A stretch of DNA of 64,000 bases from Notospermus geniculatus. Taxonomy: Eukaryota > Nemertea > Pilidiophora > Heteronemertea > Lineidae. Positions 30,712 to 43,215 of this stretch are shown here, piece by piece; within the stretch, counting starts at the first letter, position 1, and each line of letters starts with the position of its first letter. The position numbers were made by a program, and so were the translations under genes. The stretch spans positions 32,617 through 96,616 of the forward strand of contig NMRB01000499.1 of assembly GCA_002633025.1 (NCBI GenBank), read 5' to 3'. The notes below the pieces were generated by a model that was not told the origin of the DNA, searched no databases, and was given only the letters and a program-made list of their open reading frames with translations.

Positions 30712-33700
30712 GCGATCACACCAGTGCAATTTCCTATGTAAGTTTGATAAGTTCAATTCAAGTTTGGAATATGTGATCCGATCTAAAAGTAGGTGCATGT
30801 CGCAACTGAGGAAAGGGTTAACGGCCTTACAACATAATTGCTGAAATGTACGTCTCTACAGGTTGACAACAGTAGTGGACAGCAGTGATAATAGTTAAGT
30901 AAACTGATGACCAATGGTGATCAGCTGCGACATGTGCCTATTTTGCCGGAGCGGGTCACCTATCTCTTCAGAGGTTGCCAGTCTTGGTAATTTGAAAAGA
31001 CGCTAACTGTCTGTTTCCGTTGCACACTCTGACAGGCCTTGATTATTCATCCAGGCATGTTCTCCCACCTTCTCTCATTCTAAAAATCTCTTCTCTCATT
31101 CCAGAATGCCAGTCCATTGTGCTTCAAGTCCTCAATTTTCGTATGGTTGTCGTTCTACATCCTTTGAATTCCACGGACGTTATCTGAGTGGAAGCTGTCT
31201 ATTTGATAGACACCAGCACACTTTTCTGAATCATACAGACGGGAGACGTTATTCAGATAACTTTCTTGATTTGAAAGTTAATGACTTTTGAGATAGAAAA
31301 TCAGAGGTGAAGGTCACACAGAAACCAACCTCCGGGCAGAGGTTTTCCACCCTCCGTGCAGAAATTTTGCACTCTCTGTGCAGAAGTTTCCACTCCATGT
31401 GCAGAACTTTTCCATGGAGACTGAACTCGGTGGATATCCATACAATTTTTTCGATGCTGGGTCATCAGTCTTTCCTTATTATTGCTGGCGTATAGAAGTG
31501 TGATGCTAGACTCTTAACACTTTTGTAACCAGCAATTATTACATTTGAAATGTACATTACAGGTCAATGAAAGTGACATAGTCAGGTTGAACTTAACAGC
31601 TGATTTCACGTGTAAAAAGTCAGGGAGTTGAATTTTTCAACCCGTGAAAATTCTAATGTTGTATGTAGTGTTGATGACTGTCGGCAACACTCCAAATTGT
31701 ATTTGAACTTTTTCTCCATGCACCAAGTTTTAGCTCCGTCTATGGAGGCTGTCTCTATAGAGTAGGTGTTCTAGATGCTGTCCTGGTCTAGGAACGAGTT
31801 GTTTTATGGTGAAGCCAGACACATTCATCAAAGATTTTCATGTATAGAAACTTTTTTTCAACCGTTGATGAATCGCACTATGATGTTTTAATATTTCACT
31901 AAGTGCACTCGTACTTTTATGAAACCTGGGTTATGACAATTTGTCTGAGGTGTAACCTACGCAGATTTTGTCGGGAATCGTGGCTGATAAATTCCCGTTA
32001 AAGACTTGGAGGCAAATTCGGTCGTCAAGAACGTTCCAAAAACACCTGTATTTAGGGATGAAGTTGAGATGATCCTTCTGGTGACGCTCAGGAAATTGAG
32101 ACAGATATCTTGAAAAATGCATGGCATGCCCTCTTAAGAGACGGTTAGAGGATTTTCGTCTCCGGATTTTCATCTTTGGACATTTCGCCCCAGGACATTT
32201 CATCACTAAAGCCTAATTCAGACTTTCGACGCACAACCATCGCCGGCGATCGATGCGTGATCTTGTGTTCGAGGCCGACCCTGTTGCACGATTTGGTCGT
32301 CGTCAGATCGCGGGACCGTAATTAGGGTACTTGAGTCGTTTCATAATGCGTTGCGTCGCTGCAGTATGAATCAACTCTGCGAAGTCGGCGTCCAGATTTT
32401 GATCGTGCGTCGGACGCCGATGGTCGTGCATCAAAGTATGAACTAGGCTTAAGAAGGACAGGGACGGAGAACTGTCATAACAGTTCCAGATTCTGGGCTG
32501 TTGCTTTGAGCAGCTGATAAGGAAAGATGTTGTAAGTCGTGGTTGGTCCAGATGTGCTAACATTGAGAGAAATGTTCGTGATAGTGATGGTGCAAACTTA
32601 ATCAAAAGACCGCGAAAAGTTTTAAAATCTTTTTTAACTCTTCACACTTGTCTGGAGTTGGATTTTTTCTCACCGTTTGCCGCGTCGTGGTGCTGATGTG
32701 TGATTTCAGGAAAATGGACGTGTTTGTTTTGATCGGAGGTTCGTGCTATGTTGTGCATTGTACCACATCGCCAAAACGCCTCAACTTTTCAGTCCCTACC
32801 CCCGACTGAATGGGCTAAGCAGTTGGCAATAACATGTCCCCATTCAAGCCGAAGATTATTTGATTTCCGTTATTCTGACTTAATAATTTCTTTCACCAGC
32901 TTAAGGCTGATAATAGACAGTTGACTTAAATTGAAGAAATCACTCATAGTCAGATGACGACCCCACCTATGCCTGGGCGTGATTTGAGCCTTGTTGGATA
33001 TTATAGGATCTTTTTCACGGAGCTGTAAATAAATTTTAGTGTCGAGGTTTCTAATAAACGACTGGGAGGGGGGCGGGGTTATGCACGGCATGTATGCATG
33101 CCACGGGAGGAGGTCTTGTATTGCCAAAATTAAAGCTTTGAAGGATTAAACGTTTGGAAATTAGAGGACAGGAAGATGGTGCATAACACAACTTTTTCTG
33201 CATCTAGCATTTGCTTGCCGTGTTTGGTAGAATGAACTAACTTAAAGAAATTTGCCAAGAGGGCATCAGGTTTTATTTGGATCTTTCACATGTAAGTTTT
33301 TATCTTGTTGATGTACCGGTAACTCTATTCCTAGAAATTACCCCAATCTTATCTGATCCGAGCTTGGTGCTTCATGGCCAAGCTTTCTGTCAGTCTCTTA
33401 ATATTAGTGTGGCAGTCAAGAAAAACCCGTCGGATGTCGCTTTGAGGAAAGTGTTAATGGCCTTGGTGAACCTGCCCATTTCAATAGCTGAAATGTACTA
33501 CATAACAGGTAAACAGTAGCAGATCAATGCACAGGCAATCTGACAGCCCTTGTTGATCATTCAGCGACTTCTGACGGGTTTTTCTAGACTGCCACACATT
33601 TGGGTTTCACTGAGATTGAATGGACAATCTTGCGAGATGAAAAATCCCTTGACAGGCCCCAGGAAGGGCAAGTTATGTTGAGTGGATGGTCATGTGCATA

Positions 33701-34148
33701 AACCTGTACTAGATGTGATATTTGTAAGGGTGGTTGTGTTCTTGTTGGGTTGGGATGGTAATTTGTGAAAACTGAGATATCCACTTGTAGAAATTTCCCA
33801 TGGAGGATATCCAGACTGGTTCCCTGTCCATGTACAGCTCTACTGATTCATGGACAGGGAACCAGTCTAGGGGGAGATTTCAAGGGAAGACTTGGCCTTC
33901 AACTTACTTACGATTCGATTTGAAAATGCCGGCAAAAATAAAAAAAAAAAAGTCATGTATAATGTCAGTTCATGTATATGCTATAAGTTGTGCGTCTGAA
34001 ACTATTTAAATAAAACTGAGACGTTTAATTTGTATTTGATCTTCTTGTCTTTTGTTCTTTTAACGACAAGTGATGAGACTCCTTTGGTATAGGTGGCGTT
34101 AGTTGAGATCTAATTTTGTAGGTCAAGAAAAAAACATGTAAAAATAAA
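30712..34148 (+). other. CUL1 3' untranslated region and downstream sequence
   Basis: No further coding exon is evident. AATAAA hexamers at 33028-33033, 33053-33058, 34009-34014 and 34143-34148 are candidate polyadenylation signals; which one CUL1 uses cannot be told from sequence. The stretch includes a Harbinger-like MITE (32210-32449) and the segment 33418-33595, an inverted relative of 4395-4565 (shared pieces include GGCCTTGGTGAACC and TTGATCATTCAGC). Confidence 0.5.
32210..32449. mobile_element. Harbinger-like MITE, 240 bp, TAA target duplication
   Basis: Second copy of the family at 10783-11026. Ends AGCCTAATTCAGACTTTCG and CAAAGTATGAACTAGGCT are flanked by TAA (32207-32209, 32450-32452). 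The two copies carry different TWA targets, supporting independent insertions. Confidence 0.8.
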
Positions 34149-34419
34149 GCTTCTGTCTTGATACCGAGATGCCAGGAAATCGCATCTACGGCCGCCTAGA
34201 TTTCAAAATTTTATGGTGGAGGCCCCCCAGACCCCCTGTCGGCACGGGAGCTTCGGCCCCTGCCTGCAACGACTGCCTTCAGCAGCCTGACCCCCCTCTG
34301 CCAAAAATCCTGGATCCATGCCTGTGTCCACAGGGTATGCCAAATGCAATCCCCTAAAGTATTTTCTGATGGACTCATAAATTCCAGTAAAAAAGTACAT
34401 TAGAGAAGAAAAACGGTGA

Positions 34420-34512
34420 AAAGTTCATGCGCCCACCGGGGATCGAACCCACGACCTGCGGATTGACAGCAGGACGCAGCACCACTGTACGGTGTCGCCA
34501 CCTATCAGAGCA
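34420..34512 (-). mobile_element. tRNA-like SINE head
   Basis: Reverse strand carries an A-box-like GTACAGTGGTGC and a B-box GGTTCGATCCCC, as in a tRNA, but the 5' and 3' ends do not form a proper acceptor stem. Best read as a SINE head or decayed tRNA copy. Confidence 0.5.
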
Positions 34513-37001
34513 GTCGTCACATAATCTATGCGCCTGACGGGGTCAAAGGTCAGAGTTGACAGGCCAGGCTTATGTACATATTATAATACGCACATGGCGG
34601 TTCGTCACAACAGCAGCGGATGGATGCTTATTTTATTCACCGATTTCACTAAAACTGGATTAAATCACGAAAAACTATGAACGCATTTCGAAAGTTCATA
34701 ACAAAAGGATTTTGACTGTGCAAGAAATTTCGAAATCCGTCGTTATTTAGATGAGATATCGTTTGGTGAAAGTTTGCCATCTTTCAGAAGTTGGGTTGCT
34801 GAAGCGGCTACTTGGACTACACTCTGTTCTCAGATAGTGGAAAACAGTAAGTTGCTATTTCAAAACATATCACTATCAGACATGTCAGACCGTCGGGTCT
34901 TCGTTTTTGGCGCGTTTACTCAGGATTTCTCATATTTTTTTAGTTTTTATATCGTTTTAACGAGTCAATTTGAGGAATTTTGGGTTTTGTCTTGAGAATT
35001 TCACACAGTTGACATTGACTGCCTTGGATTCAAAGAGTAAGATTGACTATACTGTGTTCTTGATTCTTGTTACTGGCCCTTTCCCGTTCTGCCCGTCCTG
35101 GCACGGAGTTCTACGTCTCAAAATCAGGTAGGAGGGGCGTCTATGGCAGCCAGTCCATGAATGATATTTTTTTGGCCGGATACTAGGCCAGCAGAGTTTG
35201 GGGAGAGGATGTCTTAGATGGGAGTTTGGGCCATGTCAAGTTTGCCAACCCTACATGCTAGGCCTAGTTCCTCCAACATGCCAAGGCTGAATGAAATTGG
35301 ATGGAACCATATAAAAGAAATCCTGTATAAAATTTGCTGTGTGCCAAAAAAACCTCCCCACCACCTCCTGGGAAATAGTTAGTAGGCAGAATTTTAAAAC
35401 TTCTTTCATTCTTGACATGCCTGGCTCTCATTGATGGTTTTATCTGGGAATGAGGTAGCAGTACAGTACTTCTAAAGTAGTTGCATGTAGTTCTTTTATT
35501 AGTATGGCACTAACAAACACAATACATTTGAAGGGAAATTTATTAAGGCTGTTCTGATAAAAAGGATTATCCCCACCCTGAAAAGAGACCAGGGATTAAC
35601 TCTACACAAAGTCTATCATCCTCTGATCTAAACAGCAAACATTAGAGTGCCAACATTTTGTCATTTGTGTTGAAAACGCCTAGTGTGAGCAAAACGTCCA
35701 CAAGGAACTTTGTTGTAACCTTTGAGTGCCATCCAAAGAACTACTTGCAACTGTTCGTTAATTGCCTCAAAGAAGAGCATTCAAAGAAGTTCTAAAGTTA
35801 CCAAACTTGCCATGGGACCAAAAAATGACCAAAACTTAGGGGCCCTACCTCTTATAGGCTATCTATAAATGGGGGATGTCAAATTCAAAATTGTAGGCCT
35901 ACCTCACTTTTATCTGTTATAACCATCTCTGAGATGCCCCCTTACTTTCATCATGGCAGATTCCCACAACCAAACTAATGGCCTGTTGAAATGAAAGCGA
36001 CTTAGTTCTCAATTTTACTTCAACCTACATTTACCAACAGAAAGGGTTAAAGTGTACTTTTATGTAAATCACAGGTGACTTTGGAGTTTTTTCACCAGTT
36101 GCTCCTGTCTTTTATGTGAGAGAAACCAGATGCCCTCAGCAGGTTAGAGTTGGGGAGACTATCAGTGTTTACACGATTAACTGGAATTATAGCCCGTGGG
36201 GGTCGGAACATTAGTGCTGGATGATATGGTAATTAGTGGAGTGAAGGATTTTAATTCCTGGATTGATTTAAGCTTACCTGTGTCTGGTGCTCTCTGCTGA
36301 TTTAAAAACTCTCTGATCTCAGTATTTTGTGTTGCATCATCAAAAGGTAAGACATTTCAACGTCTTTTCTAGAGTCTTTTCTAGAGTTTCAGATTGTAAA
36401 GTTCCAGCCTGAAGAAGACCCCGGTTTGGGGTCGAAAATTTGCAAATTTCTGGAAATTGACTTTATATTTATCATCATATGTGTCGATTTTTGTGCTTGC
36501 TTTCTCTTAATAAATTTCAACCAAATGTTTGGTAAAATTTGACCAATCTTTAGTATTCAGCCTGGGGTAGGCCTATTGCAAGTCACACCATGCTGACAGT
36601 GTTCTCCACACCAGTTAAAACATTGGCGGCCCGCCCATCTTAAAAATACCGACAGCAAAATCCGCCCCTCTTAAAAACGGCCCACCCCTCTTAAAAATTC
36701 GTCCACCCTAATATTTATGATTTAGAACGCATCTCAGAGCATCTAAAATCCAGATTTCCCTGGGAGAGGGCCCCAGACCCCCGGTCAGGGGCAGACATTC
36801 CTGAAATCAACAATCTGTTGGTGCACTTTGGGTCTTCTTATGTGCGCATTCTGACTCATTTTGCCATCCTGAGATTATTAGGGGTTCTTAGCGTTCGCTC
36901 CCTTCGTCATGTTTGTGAGCGGTGACAAAGGGAGTGAGCGCTGAGAACCCCTGATGTTCCCAGGATGCATTTTGCTGTCACATGTCACATTTGGGCCTAT
37001 A

Positions 37002-37441
37002 CAGTGTACTCTTCATTCCACTTCCGATTGGCGCGAGGTTTATCAACGATAGCTCCGCAACGGCTGGGCCGATTTTGATGAAACATACGTCAATCGACTT
37101 GTCTTTCTTGGCGGTACAGCCATCATCACTGTCATTTTCCCGAAAAACGTGACAGAAAAAAGTTCTTTCACAAATCACAGTTCGTGTTTACGGCCGAAAT
37201 TGCGGCCATTTTGAAATGAAGCAATGCATCGCGCACGTGTAAACTGCACTGAACAACATAGCGAAATGAAATGGGTTTTGAGAAAGGGATCCGTTATGCA
37301 GGCCTTACGCGAAAAATGAAGATAGCAGGAAGATACCGGCAAGAAAGACAAGTTAATTGATGTATGGTATGTTGAATTTGACCCAGCCGTTGCGGAGATA
37401 TCGGCTGAAAACCTCGCGCCACTGGGATTTGGAATGAACTG
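37002..37441. mobile_element. MITE with long inverted ends, 440 bp, TA target
   Basis: About 110 bp at each end are inverted copies. Shared pieces include TGGCGCGAGGTTT, CTCCGCAACGGCTGGG and CTTGTCTTTCTTG. The outer ends CAGTGTACTCTTCATTCC and GGAATGAACTG are flanked by TA (37000-37001, 37442-37443), as for Tc1/mariner-type elements. The middle is unrelated single-copy-looking sequence with no transposase. Confidence 0.8.
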
Positions 37442-38221
37442 TAAGTCTCCTAATTCAATATTTTAAAACCCTTATTAAGGAGCACTGTCTCCGTTCCCTT
37501 GATGAAGAAAGGTACCGGTTACTTGTCACTTTCATCGAGACCTTTCAAGATGACTTTTGGCAACTTCAGTTTTTACCTTGAAAACATGGACAAATCCGTT
37601 AGGCCCATTACCACAGTCACTAGACACTGCTTTAATTGTCCTCATATTATCAAAGGGAAGTGCGCTGTAAACTTCGTTAATTACTTTAGTTCGTTAATGA
37701 AGCTGTATGTAATTTAAGCTCCGTTTCGTGCTGAGTTTACCGACTAAAACTTCCCAGCGGATTTTTTCATTTGAAGAAAACTGTTTTGTTGAAAATAATC
37801 ATTGGGTTGAACTAAAACCAAACACATGCGCTCGTCTAACGTTTCCACTCATTTTTCTTCTGTCTTGCCGTCGGAAATGCGTGCCATTCTTTGCCGAATA
37901 TTTATGTTTTTAGGGGCCGTCTCAGGAGTGGTGTCCATATTGTTACCTGGTGGAGATTGCATTGTTCTTTATGATGTAGATGGCATGTTGCCTGACCCTC
38001 TCAGATTCAATTATATTTGATATCTCTGCAGCAGACATCTTCATCCGAGCTGGTAATGTTCAGCAAAGATAAGAAAACTGCATTTAGCTGTCTGAGAACC
38101 GGTATTGCTGCTGTAACGCTGGTGTTTATGGTGTCTAAGGCGCCAGGTCTGTAATTTCTGAGGTCAATTCCAAACAAATATTGAGTTGAAAGTGAGTGGC
38201 ATCTGGCTCAACAGACCATAC

Positions 38222-38540
38222 TGGGCCACGGTGGTGTAGTGGTTCGGACCAGGCGCGGATCCAAGGGGGGGCGCACCCGGCGCACGCCCCCCCTTTCGGC
38301 CAACAAATTTTTAAAATTGACCGTGAAATTCTGAAATTTGGAGCAAATCATTGAAATTGACCGCAGATTTCAATGTATCTAGCACGGTGCGCCCCCTCTT
38401 TCCTGAAATCCTGGATCCGTCCCTGCGGACCTCCGACTAGCGGTCAGAGGGTCCCAGGTTCAAATCCCACTGTGGCGTGAGACTTTGGGCAAGTCTCTTT
38501 GCCTTACTGGAAATACCCCAAATTGTACTTCACTCCATCC
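38222..38540 (+). mobile_element. SINE (family B) split by a MITE
   Basis: The head GGCCACGGTGGTGTAGTGG stops after GGTTCGGACC and resumes at 38426 with CGGACCTCCGACTAGCGG, the continuation seen uninterrupted at 42960. The second half continues through GGTTCAAATCCCAC and GTGAGACTTTGGGCAAG. Confidence 0.8.
38251..38425. mobile_element. MITE (CGGATCCAG family) inserted into a SINE, 175 bp
   Basis: Ends AGGCGCGGATCCA and TGGATCCGTCCCTG. The host sequence CGGACC is duplicated on both sides (38245-38250, 38426-38431). The interior is shared with 41347-41495 (GGCCAACAAATNTNTAAAA, then CGTGAAATTCTG-type sequence). Confidence 0.85.
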
Positions 38541-39254
38541 TGATTCAAATTTTCTGTTTCAACGGCCATCTTACTGTCATTCACCTTCTTACTCATCCCG
38601 GAAATGTCACACTTTTTTGTTGTACCTGCCGCCCAGGACAAGAACCCCCTCCGTCCCACCCAACAGAAGTCACCTGACACAACTGTCGTCAATTATTTCA
38701 CAAATGTAACTAATCAGCTCAGATTGCGGTCCATTAGTTGAGAGCCTGGGAGGTGAGTTATCTCTGTCCTGTCTGTATCCTCTCCCCCGAGGTCACAAGG
38801 AAGTTGTCACTTTCCTTTGGGGACTACATCTTGTGCATTTCACTAAAAAACACTTCACTTCATGCTCAGGTAATCTCTGGGCTGGCTGTTCGGGCAGTGC
38901 AGTGCAAACATCCAAGCCTGCCAATAATGTTGTCACAGGTTCTGAATTCGTTCCCATCACACCAGTGGCTTTATGTTAGAGGCCAGTCTTTCCTCGACAT
39001 CGTAGTTTTCACTAGAGCTCCGGTTTCCTCCTACATAAAAAACATCATCCAATATTGTTTGATATACAACATAGAGCACAAAAAATGACACACGAAATGA
39101 CAGTATTAAGTAAAGTCGTCTCGGAATTTTGCAAATTTTTCGACCCCAATCGGGGTCTTCCTCATGCACGTTCTAGTAGAGATCCCTTACAAAATTAATT
39201 TGCGAAATTTGGAGACGACTTTACTTTTGCTATCAGTATTGTTGGTGTTAGGCA

Positions 39255-39395
39255 GGGTTTATTGGCACACGGATCCGGTCCGTTTCCAGTCCGTTTGCCC
39301 CTAGTTTTCCGGATACGACAACGCTGAAGTCCATTTGATAGATTTTTTGCAGACCTGAATCGGACAAAATCCGTGTGCCAATGAACCCCACTTCA
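39255..39395. repeat. Foldback sequence
   Basis: Left arm GGGTTTATTGGCACACGGAT is complementary to the right arm ATCCGTGTGCCAATGAACCC. Probably another small MITE; the boundary duplication is not clear. Confidence 0.6.
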
Positions 39396-40319
39396 GCATG
39401 CCTGAAATAATACTTTTATGCTCTCTGATATACAGTGCGTTTCAAAAGAATATTTCCTGAAAACAGCATTTCTATTGATCACTGGGAATTTTTTCTAAGA
39501 AAAACAACATCGAGTCCCGAGTGATGTGAGTGAAGCCCTTCATCATCCGAGTTTCGGCAAGTTTAGTTGTTGTCTAATGCATTTGCATTAAGGCCCTATT
39601 CAAAACTTCCATAACCAGGGTTAAAATAAGCCCCCTTAACGTGTTTCAAGCTTGTAAAACTTGGGAGGGCTTCCGTACTGAGTGTGTGGTTCCCGTAGTC
39701 AGTGTGGGGTATACGCGGTTGTCACAACTCAACCGCATTGCGTTACGTCATTACATAAACGCGGCATCCGCTCGGCAAAGACGTCTCATTCTCCTCGACC
39801 CAACCTACCAAGTTCCGCACCTTAGGGGTGTCATTGAAATCCACCATTATGGGTTGAGAAAATGACACAATGCCATCACTTTCCTATTTTTGGACACATT
39901 TTCGGGACAAGTGAACAATACCCGGGGTGATAATTTAGTGCTCCCTGTAGCGACGGCGCAGACTCCCTGCTCACTTCTGTGAATCGCCTCATCCCGCCTA
40001 CTCCGTCGCCATTCACGATGCTCCAATCAGGAATGCATTCCTATGATTGTCCACGCTGTTTCTTATGTCCGCGGCAATGTGCCGTGGAAACGATGACAAA
40101 AATGGAAGTTTTACAAGCATAAGAACAACAAACGTGATGAAAAAGCGAGATTCCTTCTTTCTGAGAATTCTTTCTGAGAATTGAATTTTTATTCTATCAA
40201 AATTTAGTTCAGTTTTGTTCCTCAAAAGCGTTTAGAATTTTGACTACAGGCTCTTCTTTTAACAAAAGAATGTACTATAAACTTATGTTTTCCAAAAATA
40301 ATTGTGAAATACAGTGGAA

Positions 40320-40595
40320 CCTCTCTATTAAGGCAGGGTCTCTGCTTATCACTTGGAAAGCAGGTCCAATTGGGGGCGAACCCAGGACCTCTGAGGCAAT
40401 AGGCGTTAGTGTTTCCACTGCACTGCTCTGATGGCTCCTTGTAAGGGTTTGCATAGCAGGAGGAAACCAGTGTGCCTGGAGAAAATTTGCACTGTCAGAG
40501 AGTTGCCCTCTCTATCATTGAGGATGGGTCCAACTAGGGTTGGACCTGGAACCTCAGTGGCAAGAGGCATCAATGTTAGCACTGCACCACTCTAA
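40320..40595 (-). mobile_element. Two tandem tRNA-derived SINEs (family C), minus strand
   Basis: Copies at about 40320-40436 and 40437-40595. Each has, on the minus strand, the head GTGCAGTGG, the segment CCTCAGAGGT or its variant, and a B box like GGTTCGCCCCC or GGTTGGACCC. Confidence 0.65.
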
Positions 40596-41346
40596 CACTA
40601 AGTGGACGAAGCACCAACTGTGTGCAGCCTATCTACCTCAGCCATACGCTTCTATTGTACACAATGTAACTCCGACTCCCACCCCCTCCCCATCAGTGGG
40701 GCCTTTCAACTATTTACTTCACAGAACTTCACACCCGCTCTTCACAAACGATTGAAAAACTTCTCAAACTTGTACACCATTGAATCCATCCACAAATAGC
40801 CACAACTATTGTCAACCTGAAAAGTTACAGCATTGCACTTTAGGCCGAGGAAAAAACACATTCGTGTCATGACCTATGTGTGTTGTCAATTGAGGCCATA
40901 AAAAGGAAATGAACATATTTGTAACTGTGAAAAATAAACGTTTGTACAATTTCCGACCCAATTTGTTATCCTTGACATTGAGCTGTCGCACTGATGACAT
41001 CATGTAAAACATACTTTTTGCATCCCTTGGCCTGAATCCACTGGTCTCCAAGGTAAATTGAATAGCTAGTGTACTTCCTGACTTCTCGAGAACGCACAAT
41101 AGGCCGCCTTTTATCTTTTCATTTTTGGACACTTTTCATCGTTTGGAACGGACAATAATACTCTTTCTAAAACGGACAATAAGATTTGGTTCTGTTTGAC
41201 GAGGGTTTAGCTGGTCACCTATCAATAAAAATTGTTATTCCTCTGTGAGTATCAGGGAATTTTGTGGGGAATTAGGGGTATTTGAGGGGATAAGATCAGA
41301 CTGAGTTCGAATCAAGCCCCTCAGTCGAGGCCTAAAGACATCTTCA

Positions 41347-41495
41347 TTTGACCCAGCAGAGGGGGGCACACCGGGTGCACACCTCCCCTTTTGGCCAACA
41401 AATCTGTAAAACCGACCATGAAATTCTGGAATTGGGTGCAAATTTGTATCTATGTTCCTAGCCCCCCTCTTTTCCCAAATCCTGGATCCGCCCCT
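41347..41495. mobile_element. Left-truncated MITE (CGGATCCAG family)
   Basis: Shares GGCCAACAAATCTGTAAAA and GAAATTCTGGAATT with the copy at 38251-38425 and ends CCTGGATCCGCCCCTG. The left inverted end is missing. Confidence 0.7.
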
Positions 41496-41711
41496 GCCCA
41501 GGGTGCATCTAGGGTGCTGTACCGAATCACCTCCTCTGGTTCCGCCGCCCGTTCCATCGCTCGTGTGAAGGTGAATCGTTAGACATTCCATAACGAGCAA
41601 TTAACATGTTTCTGTGTTGATCTTTCTGAAATCAAACTAATTGCTCGCCATCAGCTGGTAGCCATTTTGTCGTAAAATTGGATCAATGCCGATTGGGGTA
41701 TTTGTAAAATA

Positions 41712-42248
41712 AGAAACAAAACAAAACCAGAAACAGAGAAACAAAACCAGAAACAAAGAAATAAAACCAGAAATGGAGAAATGAAACCAGAAACAAAGAA
41801 ATGAAACTTAAAACAAAGATATGAAACAAGAAAGGAAGAAATAAAACCAGAAACGGAGAAATGAAACCAGAAAGGAAGAAATAAAACCAGAAATGAAGAA
41901 ATAAAACCAGAAACGGAGAAATAAAACCAGAAACGGAGAAATGAAACCAGAAACGAAGAAATATAACAAGAAACGGAGAAATGAAACCAGAAACGGAGAA
42001 ATAAAACTAGAAACAAAGATATGAAACCAGAAACGGAGAACAAAACCAGAAACGGAGAAATAAAACCAGCAACAGAGAAACAAAACCAGAAATGGAGAAA
42101 CAAAACCAGAAACGGAGAAACAAACCCAGAAACGGAGAAACAAAACCAGAAACAGAGAAACAAAACCAGAAACAGAGAAATAAAACCAGAAACAGTGAAA
42201 TAAAACCAGAAACAGAGAAATGAAACCAGAAACAGTGAAATAAAACTA
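41712..42248. repeat. 20-bp purine-rich satellite, about 27 units
   Basis: Tandem array with a 20-bp consensus like AGAAACGGAGAAATAAAACC and point variation between units. The plus strand is almost entirely A and G with isolated C and T, so strand composition is extremely skewed. Long minus-strand frames (FWF/SVSGF repeats, up to 170 residues) arise only because the unit has no stop in those frames; they are not genes. Confidence 0.9.
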
Positions 42249-42302
42249 GCTCCATCTGGGGATCAAAATTGGAACCTCAGAGGTGGCACTGCACCAAGCC
42301 CA
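42242..42302 (-). mobile_element. tRNA-derived SINE (family C) head fragment
   Basis: Only the head region is present, directly after the 20-bp satellite: on the minus strand GGTGCAGTGCCACC, then CCTCTGAGGTTCCAA. The satellite may have grown next to or within this SINE. Confidence 0.5.
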
Positions 42303-42777
42303 TTCTATTGGGCCCTGAAACCCTTGACTGGGTCACCCCCATGGAAGCTGTTATCGGTCACTGCAGCATTTGTCCCTATCTGCTGCCAGACCCTTCATCC
42401 TATACATCCCAGGAATGAATAAAGGAAATTAGAGGGTCATAATTCATCTTTCAACATTTTGGACCCTTTCCAAACCCTTAAACCCCGCACATTTTGTGAA
42501 CCATGAATAGATGCTCTCCTGTCTGAAGAGGTTGTAATCTACTGATCTGTCCGTGTGTCTTTCGTTCTCGTCGCCGTGAAGTGGCGATGTCCGTCATCTG
42601 TCAAGGGTCTTGTTAAGGGGCCAAAAGGGTGTCGCCGGAAATTGAGTGAATCCCTGATCTTATGTCCTGTCAGTCAAATTCAACGAGAGGGGAACTGAGT
42701 TGACATCGTATTGCCGTCTAAAAATAATTGGTGCCAGTTCCGTAGAATGGTTTTGCCAAAGATGACTTTACCAAAGA

Positions 42778-42891
42778 CTTGACCATTGCTGGATCATGGA
42801 TGGCGTCACGTCAGTCGGTTTCAGATCGAGGTTCTGGTTGAGATTTCACCGGAAGTGTGCAGACCTGCAAATTCGAGAATCAGCCTACTGT
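42778..42891. mobile_element. Right-half fragment of the 14094-14333 MITE family
   Basis: Matches the right half of the other two copies (ATGGCGTCACGTCAG, then TTTCAGATCGAGGTTCTGG) and ends in AATTCGAGAATC. The left half is missing. Confidence 0.6.
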
Positions 42892-42937
42892 TCGAAATGC
42901 TGTCTTTGATTCCAATTTTGTAGTTGAATTTGGTTTT

Positions 42938-43215
42938 GAGGAGCCACGGTGATGTAGTGGTTCGGGTCTCCGACTAGCGGTCAGAGGGTCCCGGGTTTGA
43001 ATCCCACTGGGCGTGAGACTTTGGGCAAGTCTCTTTACCTCACTGGCCTCTCTCCACCCAGGTGTATAAATGGGTACCGGTCGGAAATGCTCAGATTGTA
43101 GCGCTGAATGAGCAGCTCATCTGAGTTCTACTGAAAGGTTTCAGGATAGACTGGGGTTAAAGTCTGAAGTTGGGTAAGAACATCTACCGTTGTTGATATC
43201 AGACTATAAACCCAA
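42938..43215 (+). mobile_element. tRNA-derived SINE (family B)
   Basis: The least damaged copy of family B: head GAGCCACGGTGATGTAGTGG, anticodon-like region CTCCGACTAGCGGTCAGAGG, B box GGTTTGAATCCC, then the shared body to the ACTATAAACCC end. Confidence 0.8.

Noticed and set aside
34420-34512. Candidate tRNA gene on the minus strand
   Set aside because: Internal promoter boxes are seen, but the ends do not pair into a 7-bp acceptor stem; treated as a SINE head.
41651-42255. Minus-strand frames of 82-170 residues rich in F, V, S and L
   Set aside because: Produced by translating the 20-bp purine-rich satellite; every frame of the repeat lacks stops and there is no homology or splice context.
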